Origin: Ursus arctos
Lineage: Eukaryota > Chordata > Mammalia > Carnivora > Ursidae
Reading direction: 5' to 3'
NCBI RefSeq assembly: GCF_023065955.2
Contig: NW_026622930.1
Span: 24,343,449 to 24,407,448 of the forward strand
DNA length: 64,000 bases
The position numbers and the translations under genes were made by a program. Position 1 is the stretch's first letter. The number at the start of each line of letters is the position of its first letter. This document shows, in pieces, positions 55,069 to 64,000 of the stretch. Under the pieces are notes generated by a model. The model saw only the letters and a list, made by a program, of their open reading frames with translations, was not told where the DNA came from and searched no databases.

Positions 55069-55526
55069 CTCCTCTCGAGCCCCCTTCGGTGCTGTTTATC
55101 TTGCCTTTGTGTCCCTGCTCCTAGGCCGGAAGCTCTGCGGCCGGAGTGGGTCAGTGAGGGGAGGAGATTAGGGGTGCCAGAAAGAATAGGAGAAATTGGC
55201 TGGGGCTGGGCAGCGGGAGGCGTGGGAGCTGCTCCTTCCCCACCCCCCCAATCCCACCCCCCTGACTGTCTTTTCCTCCTTTCTGCCTTTCCTGGCCTGG
55301 TTTGGGGCCCCCAGGTTAGCCCTGCTCCCTCTCCAGCACCTGCACTAAGACCTCCACTGGGCCTGCAGACCCTTCGTCCCCAGCCAAGGTCTCACTTGTC
55401 CTTCCGGGCCTTCCAGTGAGGTCATCCCTAGGGTGGGGCGGGCAGGAAGGGGGGGCCCTCGGACCCCTGCCCCGGGGGTCAGGACACAGTGTGGGTGCCT
55501 TGGAGGAACTCCTAAGTGCAAACGAA

Positions 55527-55638
55527 CGGGGCTGCATTCCTTCTTTGAGGGAACCGTCATTAACGGGGGCTGCATTCCTTCTTTGAGGGAACCGTCATTA
55601 ACGGGGCTGCATTCCTTCTTTGAGGGAACCGTCGTTAG
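55527..55638 (+). repeat. Three-copy 37-38-bp minisatellite with an M-CAT box in each unit
   Basis: Units at 55527-55563, 55564-55601 and 55602-55638 differ by one inserted G and one A-to-G change. Each has CATTCCT (M-CAT, TEAD site) at 55535, 55573 and 55610. The near identity implies recent tandem duplication. Confidence 0.95.
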
Positions 55639-55846
55639 GACCAATGACCTGGCAAATCTACTGAAGCTCAGGGACCAGGAGCCAGGGCTGTGAAGGCTGG
55701 ATGCGTCAGGCATGTCACATAGGGTGCTTGGGGGGCTGATGGGCCAGGAGTGTCCTGGAGTCTCTGTAGCAACATTGGAGAAGGCCACGCCTCTCTGCAG
55801 CCTGCCCTTGTCACTGCCCGGCTGGAGCCGAAGCTCTCTCTTTTTT

Positions 55847-56095
55847 AAAATAAATATAGGGGTGGGGCGCCTGGGTGGCTCAGTTGGTTAAGCTTCTGAC
55901 TCACGATTTTGGTTCAGGTCACGATCTCAGGGTCGTGAGATCGATCCCCATGTCTGGCTCTGTGCTGGGAGCGGAGCCTGTTTAAGATTCTCTCTCCCCC
56001 TCTTCCTGTCCCCCTTCCCCCACTCAAAATAATAATAAAATTGAAAAAATAAATATGGGGTGCATGTATCCCTTGAATTAGTGTTTTAATATATT
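55847..56095 (-). repeat. Small L1 fragment, antisense, split by a SINE
   Basis: After the SINE, 'ggggtgcatgtatcccttga' through 'attagtgtttt' is the antisense L1 ORF2 phrase also present at 38557-38590. The left part is only the duplicated 'aaaataaatat'. Confidence 0.55.
55865..56044 (+). mobile_element. CAN-SINE, sense, with target-site duplication
   Basis: Head 'gggcgcctgggtggctcagt', body with 'acgatctcagggtcgtgaga', tail 'aataataataaaattg'. The flanks aaaataaatataggggtg and aaaataaatatggggtg differ by one base insertion. Confidence 0.93.
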
Positions 56096-56206
56096 TTTAA
56101 GTTTATTTTCTTTAGTCATCTCTACACCCCACATGGGGCTCTAACTCACAACCCTGAGATCAAGAGTCAGAGACGGCCCCTCTGACTGAGCCAGCCAGGT
56201 GCCCCT
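56095..56206 (-). mobile_element. CAN-SINE, short tRNA-type, antisense
   Basis: Left tail 'tttttaagtttattttcttt', right head 'gagccagccaggtgcccc', with the 'ctctaactcacaaccctgag' body. It lies within 60 bp of the preceding SINE. Confidence 0.88.
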
Positions 56207-57060
56207 GTGCTCTCGTTCCAGGGGTGTGTCACTCACCGGTTCCTCTCCCTCCTCCCCAAATCTCGGGGTGCTAGTCCACACCAGTGCTGGGGATGAGGGA
56301 CGCTTTGGGTGCAAGTCCCGCCAGCTGGCTGCCTGAGGATGGGAGCTTCCAGACTACACTCCCCCTGCCAGACCCCCGTCACAGACTCCAGAAGGAAGGG
56401 GCAGCAGAGGAGAGGGGGTCAGTGACTGGAGGCAGGGAGATGTGAAGAGTGGAGGGAAGGACAATCCTGAAGGTAGCATGATGATTTCCTACTGGGTAGG
56501 TAAGCTGCCTCTTCTGGTCCTTTCCTTTAAGCCTTCTATAGAAAGGCTCCCCCCCCCTTCCTTCTCATATAGGAAAAGCCCATGGGTCCCTGTGAAGGTT
56601 CTGGGATGGCTTGGAGCCAGAACTCTAAGAGAGGCTGAGGGGGTCAGTGGGGAGCCCCTGGGAGCCCTAGTGCTGAAGGAGTGGCAAGAGCGTTCTGGCC
56701 ACTGGCTGCTGTCTGTCCATCAGTCAGTAACTATGCTCTGGGCCCAGTGACAGCCTTGGAAAACCATGTGTCAACCTGGGGCTGGGCCTGCCCAGGACAG
56801 TCCTGGGTGAAGGCGAGGGAGGGGGAGCCAGTCACCTGGGGCAACCGCCCCCCCCCCCCACAAGGCATGAGACGAATACCACTTAGAGGTGGGGAAGAGA
56901 CAGCAGCTGCCATAGCCCAGGAAAGGCACTGACCTTTAGAACCAGAGACAGAAATAGCCCGGGAGAGGACAGATCTGTGCGGGAGAGACGTCCAGGCTGG
57001 GCAGGGGCAGGCCCAGACAGGAGGAGGGAAGGACAGGAAGAGGAAAGAAGGACAGCCAGA
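56207..57060. other. Unique sequence, no gene seen
   Basis: No exon is recognised. A C-run of 12 lies at 56848-56859. Confidence 0.3.
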
Positions 57061-57064
57061 GCAG

Positions 57065-57230
57065 CACCAACAGCACCGGACACTGTACCAGGCGTTTCAC
57101 ATGCTTTCTCTCGCTTCTATCCCAGCTCCCCGTCTACAGCATTACCATTCCACAGATGAGGAAACTGAGGCTTAGAGAGGCAGTGCCAAGCTTATAATGG
57201 GCAGGGTGAGAACTGATCCTGGCCTAGCTG
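57065..57230 (-). repeat. MIR, antisense
   Basis: Blocks 'cggacactgtaccaggcgtt', 'cattccacagatgaggaaac', 'tgaggcttagagaggcagtg' are in antisense order. Confidence 0.8.
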
Positions 57231-57435
57231 GTCTGACAGTCCATGTCCCCACACTGTCTGCGGCACTGCTCCCCATGCCTGATTACTACTGCCATAATGG
57301 GGGGAGGCAGGGGTTCTCCGCTGAGCCTGTCCTCAGAATGGGCCCCATGTAGAGGAAGAGGATAATCTCTCCCAGGGGCCTCGAGACCTCAAAAGGTGAA
57401 CCTCAACTAGTTCTGTTTATTAAATGACCCCAGAG

Positions 57436-57570
57436 GGGCACCTGTATGGCTCAGTCGGTTAAGCATCTGCCTTCAGCTCAGGTTGTGATCCTGGGGTCCT
57501 GGGATCAAGCCCCACATAGAGTTCCCTGGTCAGCAAGGAGCCTGCTCCCCCTGCTCTCTCTCTCTCTCTG
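57436..57570 (+). mobile_element. CAN-SINE lacking the AATAAA/A tail, with perfect duplication
   Basis: Head 'gggcacctgtatggctcagt' and body 'gggatcaagccccacataga', ending in the CT-run 'ctctctctctctctctg' with no A-rich tail. The flanks atgaccccagag at 57424-57435 and 57571-57582 are identical, so the tail was absent or lost at insertion. Confidence 0.93.
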
Positions 57571-57582
57571 ATGACCCCAGAG

Positions 57583-58118
57583 CCCCTGCACCTTGGAGGC
57601 CTGTGACCAACTTCCCTTCCCTTTGTTGCTCACAGAATGAGGGGAGGTCAGCAGTTCTCCCACGACTTCACCCAAATTGTGCTGGGCTCAGGGCTGGGCA
57701 GAGCCCCAGGAGACCCCTCTCCTGAGGCAGCAGCCAGGAGCTTGGGGGAAAGGCCCTAGCTCCAGCCGAGGTCTGGGAAGGTGAGAATAAGAAGCTCAAA
57801 ATAAAGCCAACTGGCTGGCTGGCTCTCCATCTCCCTCCCCGCTGCCGGCTTCCCAGCCTCAGCAGCTCCCAGCTGTTTTTGCTTATCTCAAGCCAGGGAG
57901 GCTGGTTGCCTGGATACCGGTGCTTCTGATTAGCAGTTGGGTCCTTCTGGGGCCTGCGGAGCTGCCGCATCCCCAGCCAGCTGGGCACCGCAGGCCGGGC
58001 CCTCCTGAACCGGCCCTTGGAAAAGTGGCAAGGGAGGAATCGGGGTGCCAGGGAGCATGCTTACCAAGAGACCTCCGCCTCGCCAGGAGTTGCCTCAAAG
58101 GGGTGCTTTCTCGAGCCA
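57583..58118. other. Unique sequence, no gene seen
   Basis: A partial X-box-like word (ggttgcctggatacc, 57904-57918) occurs. No exon is recognised. Confidence 0.3.
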
Positions 58119-58119
58119 G

Positions 58120-58265
58120 GTGGGCCCTGCTACTTGCTGGCTGTGTGACTTTGGTCATAGTAACTGCTCTGAGCCTGTGTGTTTACCTGTGAGGAGGCAC
58201 ACATATCCCCTGCCTCAGAGAACTGCTTAAGAGGAAAGGCGGTCATTAGATGGGTGCTCAGGGCA
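58120..58265 (+). repeat. MIR fragment, sense
   Basis: The block 'ctacttgctggctgtgtgac', then 'ctgctctgagcctgtgtgtt' and 'gcctcagagaactgc', fits sense MIR. Confidence 0.65.
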
Positions 58266-59430
58266 CAGTTCCCGGATGATCACAGGCCCCTGTCCCCACC
58301 CGTCACGGTTAGGCCCCTCTGGATCCTGCTGTCTGTATGTTGTCCGGGGAGGCTGTGAGGGTCAGTGAGGCAGGCAGCCAGGGAGCCTAAGAGGATGTGG
58401 CAGCGCTCCTGCCTCTTTGCTCCAGGAGGAGGGCCTGCCCCACCTGCTGGGTGCTTCCCCACCCCATGCTTAGCTGAGGTGGGTGGTTGGGCCCAGGGAT
58501 GGCTCAGGGAAGACTGCACGAGAGAGGCCCGGAGTGAGAAACCCAGCCCTGGCAGTGTGAGGTGGCCTGTCCCCCGGCCTGGGGTCGCGGGACAAGGCCC
58601 TGAGGGGCAGGAAAATGACCAAGACAGTGCATTCTTCTCGTACCCTCAGGGCCAGTGGCCTCAAGGGAACTTCTTCACTTGAAAGGCAGGTGTGAGGGCT
58701 GTGAGCAGGCCGGAGAAACCTGAGGCCATTCCACAGAAAGGGTTTTCCCAAGGCCATGCTTGTCCAGAGCCCCGCCCCTGGAGCCAGCAGCGGCTCTGGA
58801 TGGGAAGCGGCAAATGACTAAAGGCTCCCAGGACCCCGAGGGGTGTCCATGGCCATCACAGACCCTCTTCTGGACCCTCTTGACTTAAGCAATGGGTGGA
58901 GGAGAAAAGGAAGAGTGGGAGGGGCCGGGAGGGGTCCGTTTCACCGGGCCTTTACTTTCTTCCTCTGAATGGAGCCTGACATCAGCCTGTGCCTGTCGGC
59001 AGCGAAGAGTGGAGCCCATGAATAATGCAGAGAGGAGCACAGGGCCGCGAGAAAATGGTTAGTTTCATTAAAGCAGTGAATGGGCCCTGAATACAAAATG
59101 GAGGGGAGGCTGGGGGCTGGGGCGTCAAGGGAGAGCCAATGCCGCCGTTGGGGCTCCTCCCTCGGGCCCCGGTCCTGTCACCCGGGCATCTGCAGCCGAC
59201 CTGGGCATGCAGACCAGGCCCAACTGCTGGGTCCTGCCCCAGGCCAGCCTTCCAGTTGGCTAGGGCCGCAGGAGGCAGGGCCCACCACTACCTCCCAGAG
59301 GAGCCTGTGCTGGAGAGCAGGGGATGAACGTTCTCAGGGAAACAGAGGGAGCTTCCAGGGATGCCCTCTGGGGGGAGACGTACTTTCAGCAGCTTGGGAA
59401 TTCCGGGAATTCTAAAGGAGGGGTGTTCTT
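58266..59430. other. Unique sequence; AT-containing island at 58980-59095
   Basis: No exon is recognised. 58980-59095 carries ATGAATAATGC and TTTCATTAAAG words (POU/homeodomain-like) and differs in style from the GC-rich flanks. It is a possible conserved noncoding element. Confidence 0.3.
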
Positions 59431-59595
59431 GGGGGGCGCCTGGGTGGCTCAGATGGTTAAGTGTCTGTCTTCGGCTCAGGTCATGATCCCAGGGTCCTGC
59501 TCGGCGGGGAGTCTGCTTCTCCCTCTCCTTCTACCATACCCCCTGCTTATGCTCTCTCACTCTGTCAAATAAATAAATAAAAGCTTTTAAAAAAG
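59431..59595 (+). mobile_element. CAN-SINE, internally shortened, with target-site duplication
   Basis: Head 'gggcgcctgggtggctcaga', tail 'aataaataaaagcttttaaa'. About 30 bases between the tRNA-like part and the middle are missing. The flanks taaaggaggggtgttctt (59413-59430) and taaaagaggagtgttctt (59596-59613) differ at two bases. Confidence 0.95.
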
Positions 59596-59613
59596 TAAAA
59601 GAGGAGTGTTCTT

Positions 59614-60860
59614 AAGAGTCAAAAGAAGAAAGTAAATCCCATCAGGAGAGGTTTGCCAGAAGTCTGGGTGGAAGGGCACCCACCCACCACCTCACGGGCA
59701 GGGCCCTTTTACCCAGGAAGCCTCAAAGTTACACTATGGGCATTTTGCCCCCGACTTCATGGGGGAATCCAGGGGGGATTTTTACAGGACAGAGACAAGA
59801 TCAAATTTGAGTGAGCAAATCTACACAGGCCCCTAGGTAGAGACTGCAGAGTGGCCCGAGTCTGGAAAGGTGGGTAATAGTACTGTGTCGTGGATTGTCA
59901 CGTGAGAACCACAAGCCACAACTTCTGTACTTGCTTCTGCTTCCAGACTTGGTGGTTGCTTCATGATTTGGGAAGGGGGGGCCGGGGGGAGTTCAGGGAC
60001 CATCAGAGCAGTCCAGTGCAAGAGGCCGATGTGGCAGAGGGCCTGGGCCACAGCTGATGGCGGGAGCGGTGGTCCACAGACAGCGCCAACTATTCTCGGT
60101 GGCCGGCTCCATGGCCGTGGGGGGAGAGAGGCGTCAAAGGAGACTCCCTGCCTTCTGCCTTGGGTAACTGGATGCCATTTATCCAAAAGAGAAGCCCTGA
60201 GGCTTTAGAGCTGGGGAATGGAGGGAAGATGCTGAGTTTGAGACTCCTGACTGATTGGCAGTTGGAAAGCCGGTCGAGAGTTCGAGACTGGACCTTGCAG
60301 CTGCCCTGGGCACCGTGAGTACAGGCAGTCCAGCTCCTGCCTCCCCTGTCCACGGGGATGAGGATAGTCCTTGCAGCCGGGGCCTGGGGCTAAGGGTAAT
60401 TCTGTTACCCAGCACAGTTTCCCTGCCGGGAGGGGACCCTCGGACCTGAAGCCCAGGGCCCCCGAGGCCTTTCTTCTCTCTGCTTTCAGTCAGGCCCTGG
60501 AGCAGCCCCATGATGTCTTTCCCATGGGCAACATCCCAGGAGAAAGGCTTCCATTTTTCTCTGCCAGCAAGAAGCCCCGAGGGGCTCGAGTGCCCTGGCA
60601 AACACCAAGGGGTACCCTGGGGTGTTACCCTGCGGCGGTGGGGGGTGCGTGCAAGCCCATTACCTCCAGGTGAGCATGTCTGCTCTCTGTTGCCTCCCAG
60701 CTCCCTGAGGGGCTCCTGGGTCCTCTCCTGCTGTACCCAACTCCACACCACAGTGTCACAGAACGGTTTCCCATAATGTGTCCCCAAAGCACATGCACGC
60801 AAATAATCCAATTACAGGGAAACAAGTTCAGCTGGGGGACGGGGGAGAAAGCAGGCTGTT
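59614..60860. other. GC-rich unique sequence, no gene seen
   Basis: A 210-residue minus-strand frame (60179-60811) is domain-free and not matched by a complementary gene structure. GACAGCGCC at 60079-60087 is half of an RE1/REST site only. Confidence 0.35.
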
Positions 60861-60871
60861 TAAAGAGGCCC

Positions 60872-61081
60872 TGGGGCGCCTGGGTGGCTCAGTCAGTTAA
60901 GCGTCTGCCTTCGGCTCAGGTCATGATCCCAGGGTCCTGGGATCGAGCCCCACATCGGGCTCCCTGCTCAGGGGGGAGCCTGCTTCTCCCTTTCCCTCTA
61001 CCCTCAACTCGTGCTTTCTCCTCTCTCCAGTGCTCTCTCTCTCTCAAATAAATAAGTAAAATCTTAAAAAAATAATAATAA
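60872..61081 (+). mobile_element. CAN-SINE, full length, with target-site duplication
   Basis: Head 'gggcgcctgggtggctcagt', body 'gggatcgagccccacatcgg', tail 'aaataaataagtaaaatctt' plus an ATA-rich end. The flanks taaagaggccc at 60861-60871 and 61082-61092 are identical. Confidence 0.97.
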
Positions 61082-61733
61082 TAAAGAGGCCCAGAATGCC
61101 GCGTGAGGCTGCAGAACAGCTGGACGTCAGAGAGGAGGCGGCTGTGGGGCTGGTGGGGACCGGAGGGTCCCAGGGACCCGATAAAGACAGGTGGGTATTA
61201 AGTGGAATGGGAAACAGAGGAATGCAGACATGCAGATCAAAGGAGTCTCGGCAGGACCTGGCAGACACGGTATCATTTATTCACGTGTGCTTCCTCCCCA
61301 TGCTCCAGGGACTGTTCTGAAGAAGCTGAGAAAGGACACAGTCCTGGTCCTGGGGAAGGTCACGGCTGTGAGGGGCAGAGACAGGGCAGGGCTGCAGGAG
61401 ACAGAGCGCTGACCTGAGCTCGCAGTGGGAGGCAGTGTCCTGAACGTGGTGGGCACAGCTGAGTCTATCTTAAGGGAGAAGCAGCAGACATCTGAGAGAG
61501 GAGCAGTTGTGGAAAGACCCAGAAGCAGGAGAGAGCCTGGTGCTTCCTGAGAGCTACTGTTGGGTCAGAGCATGGCTTGAGAATGGTTCGTGTGTTTGTG
61601 CGTGTGTGACGGTATGAAACAAGCTAAGGTACACCAGTAGGTAAGAGCTGCCTTGCTACAGGTCCTGTGTTCTGTGCTGCAAATGTTTGTACCTTAACTT
61701 GAATGCAGTGGGACACGTTTAGGTGACACGGTA

Positions 61734-61735
<2 letters not shown>

Positions 61736-61767
<32 letters not shown>
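61736..61767. repeat. (TG)n microsatellite abutting an antisense SINE tail
   Basis: About 16 TG units, immediately followed by the T-rich tail of the antisense SINE. Confidence 0.96.
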
Positions 61768-61770
<3 letters not shown>

Positions 61771-61948
61771 GAAGATTATATTTATTAATCTGAGAGACAG
61801 AGAGAGAGCACAAGCAGGAAGAGGGACAGAGGGAGAAGCAGACTGCCCTCTGAGCAAGGACCCTGATGCAGAGCTCGTTCCCAGGACGCTGGGATCGTGA
61901 CCTGAGCCGAAGGCAGACGCCCAATAGACTGAGCCACCCATGCGCCCA
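61768..61948 (-). mobile_element. CAN-SINE, antisense
   Basis: Left tail 'ttttgaagattatatttatt', right head 'gagccacccatgcgccc'. GA-rich middle and body 'gctcgttcccaggacgctgg' are present. Confidence 0.92.
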
Positions 61949-62104
61949 AGATTTGAGGACGCGCTGGGATGCCGGAGACTGAGAGCTGCTGGTTGGGAAC
62001 CTGCAGGACATCAAGGACGAAGAGTCAGGCTAACTGACTGAGCCAAGAAAGCTTCTCAGGGGCGGGAGATGGTGGGTTGGATAAAGGAGAGGATGAGGGA
62101 GTGC

Positions 62105-62560
62105 ACTGGGTGAAATGGTGTCCTCCCCAAATTCATGTGCACCAGGAACTTGTGAATGTGACCTTATTTAGAAATAGGGTCTTTGTAAATGTAACCAAAT
62201 TCAAATGAGGTCATACGAGAGTAGGGTGGGCTCTAAGTCCAAAGACAATATCCTTGTAAGAAGAAGGAAGTATGGACACAGGCACGGAGAGACACAGAGG
62301 GGAAAGCCCATGTGATGGTGGAGGCAGAAATCAGAGTAATTGGTCTACACACCAAGCAGGACCTGGGATGCGGGCGAACGTCAGAAGCTGGATGAGGACG
62401 GGGAAGGATTCTCCCGAGAGCCTTCCGAGGAAACAGGGCCCTGCTGACACCCTGATTTCAGACGTCTAGTCTCCAGAACTGTGAGACGATAAACGTCTGA
62501 AGTGTTAGGTCACCCAGTTTCCGGTAAGTTGTTACGGCCGCCTTAGGATACTGATACGCT
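62105..62560 (+). mobile_element. MLT1-type LTR (ERVL-MaLR), solitary
   Basis: Sense MLT1 LTR: 'gtcctccccaaattcatgtg', 'gaatgtgaccttatttagaa', 'atagggtctttgtaaatgta', 'ctccagaactgtgagacgat', then 'cacccagtttccggtaagtt' and the end 'ggatactgatac'. No internal gag or pol sequence is seen, so it is a solo LTR of an ancient endogenous retroelement. Confidence 0.88.
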
Positions 62561-64000
62561 CTCCCCACTCCAAAGACACGGAGACTCAGGGGAAGCCAGT
62601 GGCCTATCTGACTCGGTCAGGTAAACCTTCAAAACACAGAGGCAAAGGGCAGGGGCGATCCTCTTGGGGAGCCAGAAAAGAATGTTAAGCGTGTCTGGGA
62701 GGCCCTCGCACACGAATTTCTCCATGTAATCATGAAAGGTCTTGATGAGAAGGAGAAGGGGAGGAGCCTCGGCGATGAAATGCGTCTGGCAGAGCCGGCA
62801 GATGAGTTCAGCCTGGAGAAGGACACATTCAAAGCTGGAGGAAGGGCGCAGAACCAAGGGCAAGAAGAAAGCAGCCACAGAGATGGCAAGAACAGAACCC
62901 GGCCCGCTGCACCCCACGTGCGGCTCAGGCTTGCAGAAAGGGCCACCAGCAAAACAATTTTTTGGAAGGTGGGGGGGAAGGGAACGTAGGGAGTTTTTGA
63001 GAATCACCCTTGGGGTGAGGGCTAATTTGGCACGCATGGATGATAGATAGACCCAGATGTTATATGTCACTGATTTTCTCTGTAAAGATAAAGGAATGGG
63101 AAGCACAGTTTTGTTTTGTTTTTAAGGGAAAGGGTAGCACAAATATTAGGAAGAGGGAATTGAAACTGGGAAGAGGAGATATCTGTAAGGAGATGAGATC
63201 CCTGTCACAGGAGGCATTCAAGCACAGAGTGGAGGAACGTCTCCTCAGGGCTGTTGTAGAGATGATTCCTCTGCGACTTTATAGTGGACACAATCCACGA
63301 CTCATTGCCCGTCCTCCTGACCCTTGGATCTCCACCGCCACGGTCAGTACCCTAGAGGCACGCTAGCTTTGCCTCACCTGGCTTTGGTGAGGAGGTAGCA
63401 GAGAGAGCATCACCTCAGTGCCTTGGCCCAGACTGGGTGGGAGCGAGCAAATCAGAACCTCGTGTGCTGCTTTTCTTGCTGTGAAGGTCCGGAGAACTCA
63501 AAAGCGCAACTGACATTGTCAGTTTTATTTTTATTACTAGGCACCGAATGCAACACACCCCGTCACCAATCTCCTGACCCTCCCCCACTTCGTGCCCACC
63601 TACCCATCACTGGCCTCCCCCTCCCCCTGGATGTTGGGCACTTCCCTCTCGGTTCACAGAGGGCCGCAGAGGAGCAAGGCAAGGCCCTCTCCTTGGTGGC
63701 GGTGGCCAGGCGGAGAGCTGCTTCCCTCTTTCTCCTCCTTTCCTTTCCTCCTTGGCCTCTCTTTGTTCTCCTTCTGCCCCTCTCTCCACCTTTATGGCGG
63801 GCAGGATTCGCTGGCCGAGCCCTCGCCTCCCTGTCCTCTGTCTGTCCCTCAGACGGAGGGATGATGGGAGTATGAGCACGACACCCCCCAAGGCCCCTGT
63901 ACCCCCAGAATCCAAGACGCTCAGGTTTCCAGATTTCCAAGGTGCCTGGGTCCCCCCCCCCCACCCCCACCAGTGTGTTGGCTCTGGGTGGGGGGAAGGA
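62561..64000. other. Unique sequence to window end; minus-strand open frame at 62543-63106
   Basis: A 187-residue minus-strand frame begins at 63106 and runs into the LTR edge at 62543. It is Leu/Phe-rich and not recognised. A CR1/L3-like phrase 'ggaggcattcaagcacagag' lies at 63210-63229. GC-rich, pyrimidine-rich sequence follows to the end, with a C-run at 63951-63962. Confidence 0.35.

Noticed and set aside
60070..60090. REST/RE1 site
   Set aside because: Only the right half (GACAGCGCC) is present; the TTCAGCACC half is missing.
60179..60811. 210-residue minus-strand open frame
   Set aside because: No recognisable domain, splice structure or codon bias. Overlapping frames on the plus strand are open too.
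60872..60960. tRNA-like A and B boxes in SINE heads, here and in every other SINE
   Set aside because: These are the tRNA-derived promoters of CAN-SINEs. None folds into an intact tRNA with acceptor stem, so no tRNA gene is called.
1..64000. CRISPR arrays, prokaryotic operons, phage or plasmid features
   Set aside because: The window is vertebrate nuclear DNA. The regularly repeated units are microsatellites, a minisatellite and SINEs.

Overview
This is a 64-kb piece of mammalian nuclear DNA from a carnivoran. At least 25 copies of the carnivore tRNA-derived CAN-SINE (SINEC) family are present, with the head box ggcgcctgggtggctcag and AATAAATAAAATCTT-type tails on both strands. Five copies carry a GGGCGTGATCCC body and a CTCTCGCTGGCTGTCTCTCTC tail region that I associate with arctoid carnivores, bears in particular. 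That species call rests on memory of SINE subfamilies and is only moderately certain. The rest of the repeat complement is standard placental-mammal material: MIR, L2, L1, MER5A and an MLT1 LTR.

I found no protein-coding exon that I can defend. The open frames are short, GC-driven or inside repeats. The only recognisable gene is a dead one: a processed pseudogene of ribosomal protein RPS24 at about 35.6-36.4 kb, split by a later SINE. The window is therefore intergenic or intronic, and its interest lies in nested retrotransposition and candidate regulatory sites.

Layout. 0-5 kb: GC-rich start with two CACGTG boxes, an L2 remnant and a head-to-head MIR pair. 5-22 kb: mostly unique, GC-rich sequence with scattered MIR and L2, an L1 3' end at 18.1-19.0 kb and a MEF2/TEAD/E-box cluster at 11.8 kb. 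22-25 kb: an AT-richer, roughly 1.8-kb antisense LINE remnant carrying two SINEs and expanded microsatellites, with a third SINE just beyond it. 28-29.4 kb: a SINE landing pad with five SINEs in 1.3 kb, including two with the same target sequence. 33-39 kb: L1-rich, AT-rich block holding the RPS24 retrocopy and five SINEs. 39-55 kb: GC-rich, mostly unique sequence with L2, MIR, a CA-rich tract, a perfect Maf recognition element and RFX X-box palindromes. 55-64 kb: a second MEF2/TEAD/E-box cluster, a three-copy minisatellite, more SINEs and an MLT1 LTR.

No novel enzymatic or defence system is visible. The best leads are the SINE plus RPS24 insertion sharing one target-site duplication, the serial SINE insertions at one target, and the repeated muscle-type motif clusters. 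All coordinates of old repeats are approximate because they come from reading, not alignment.
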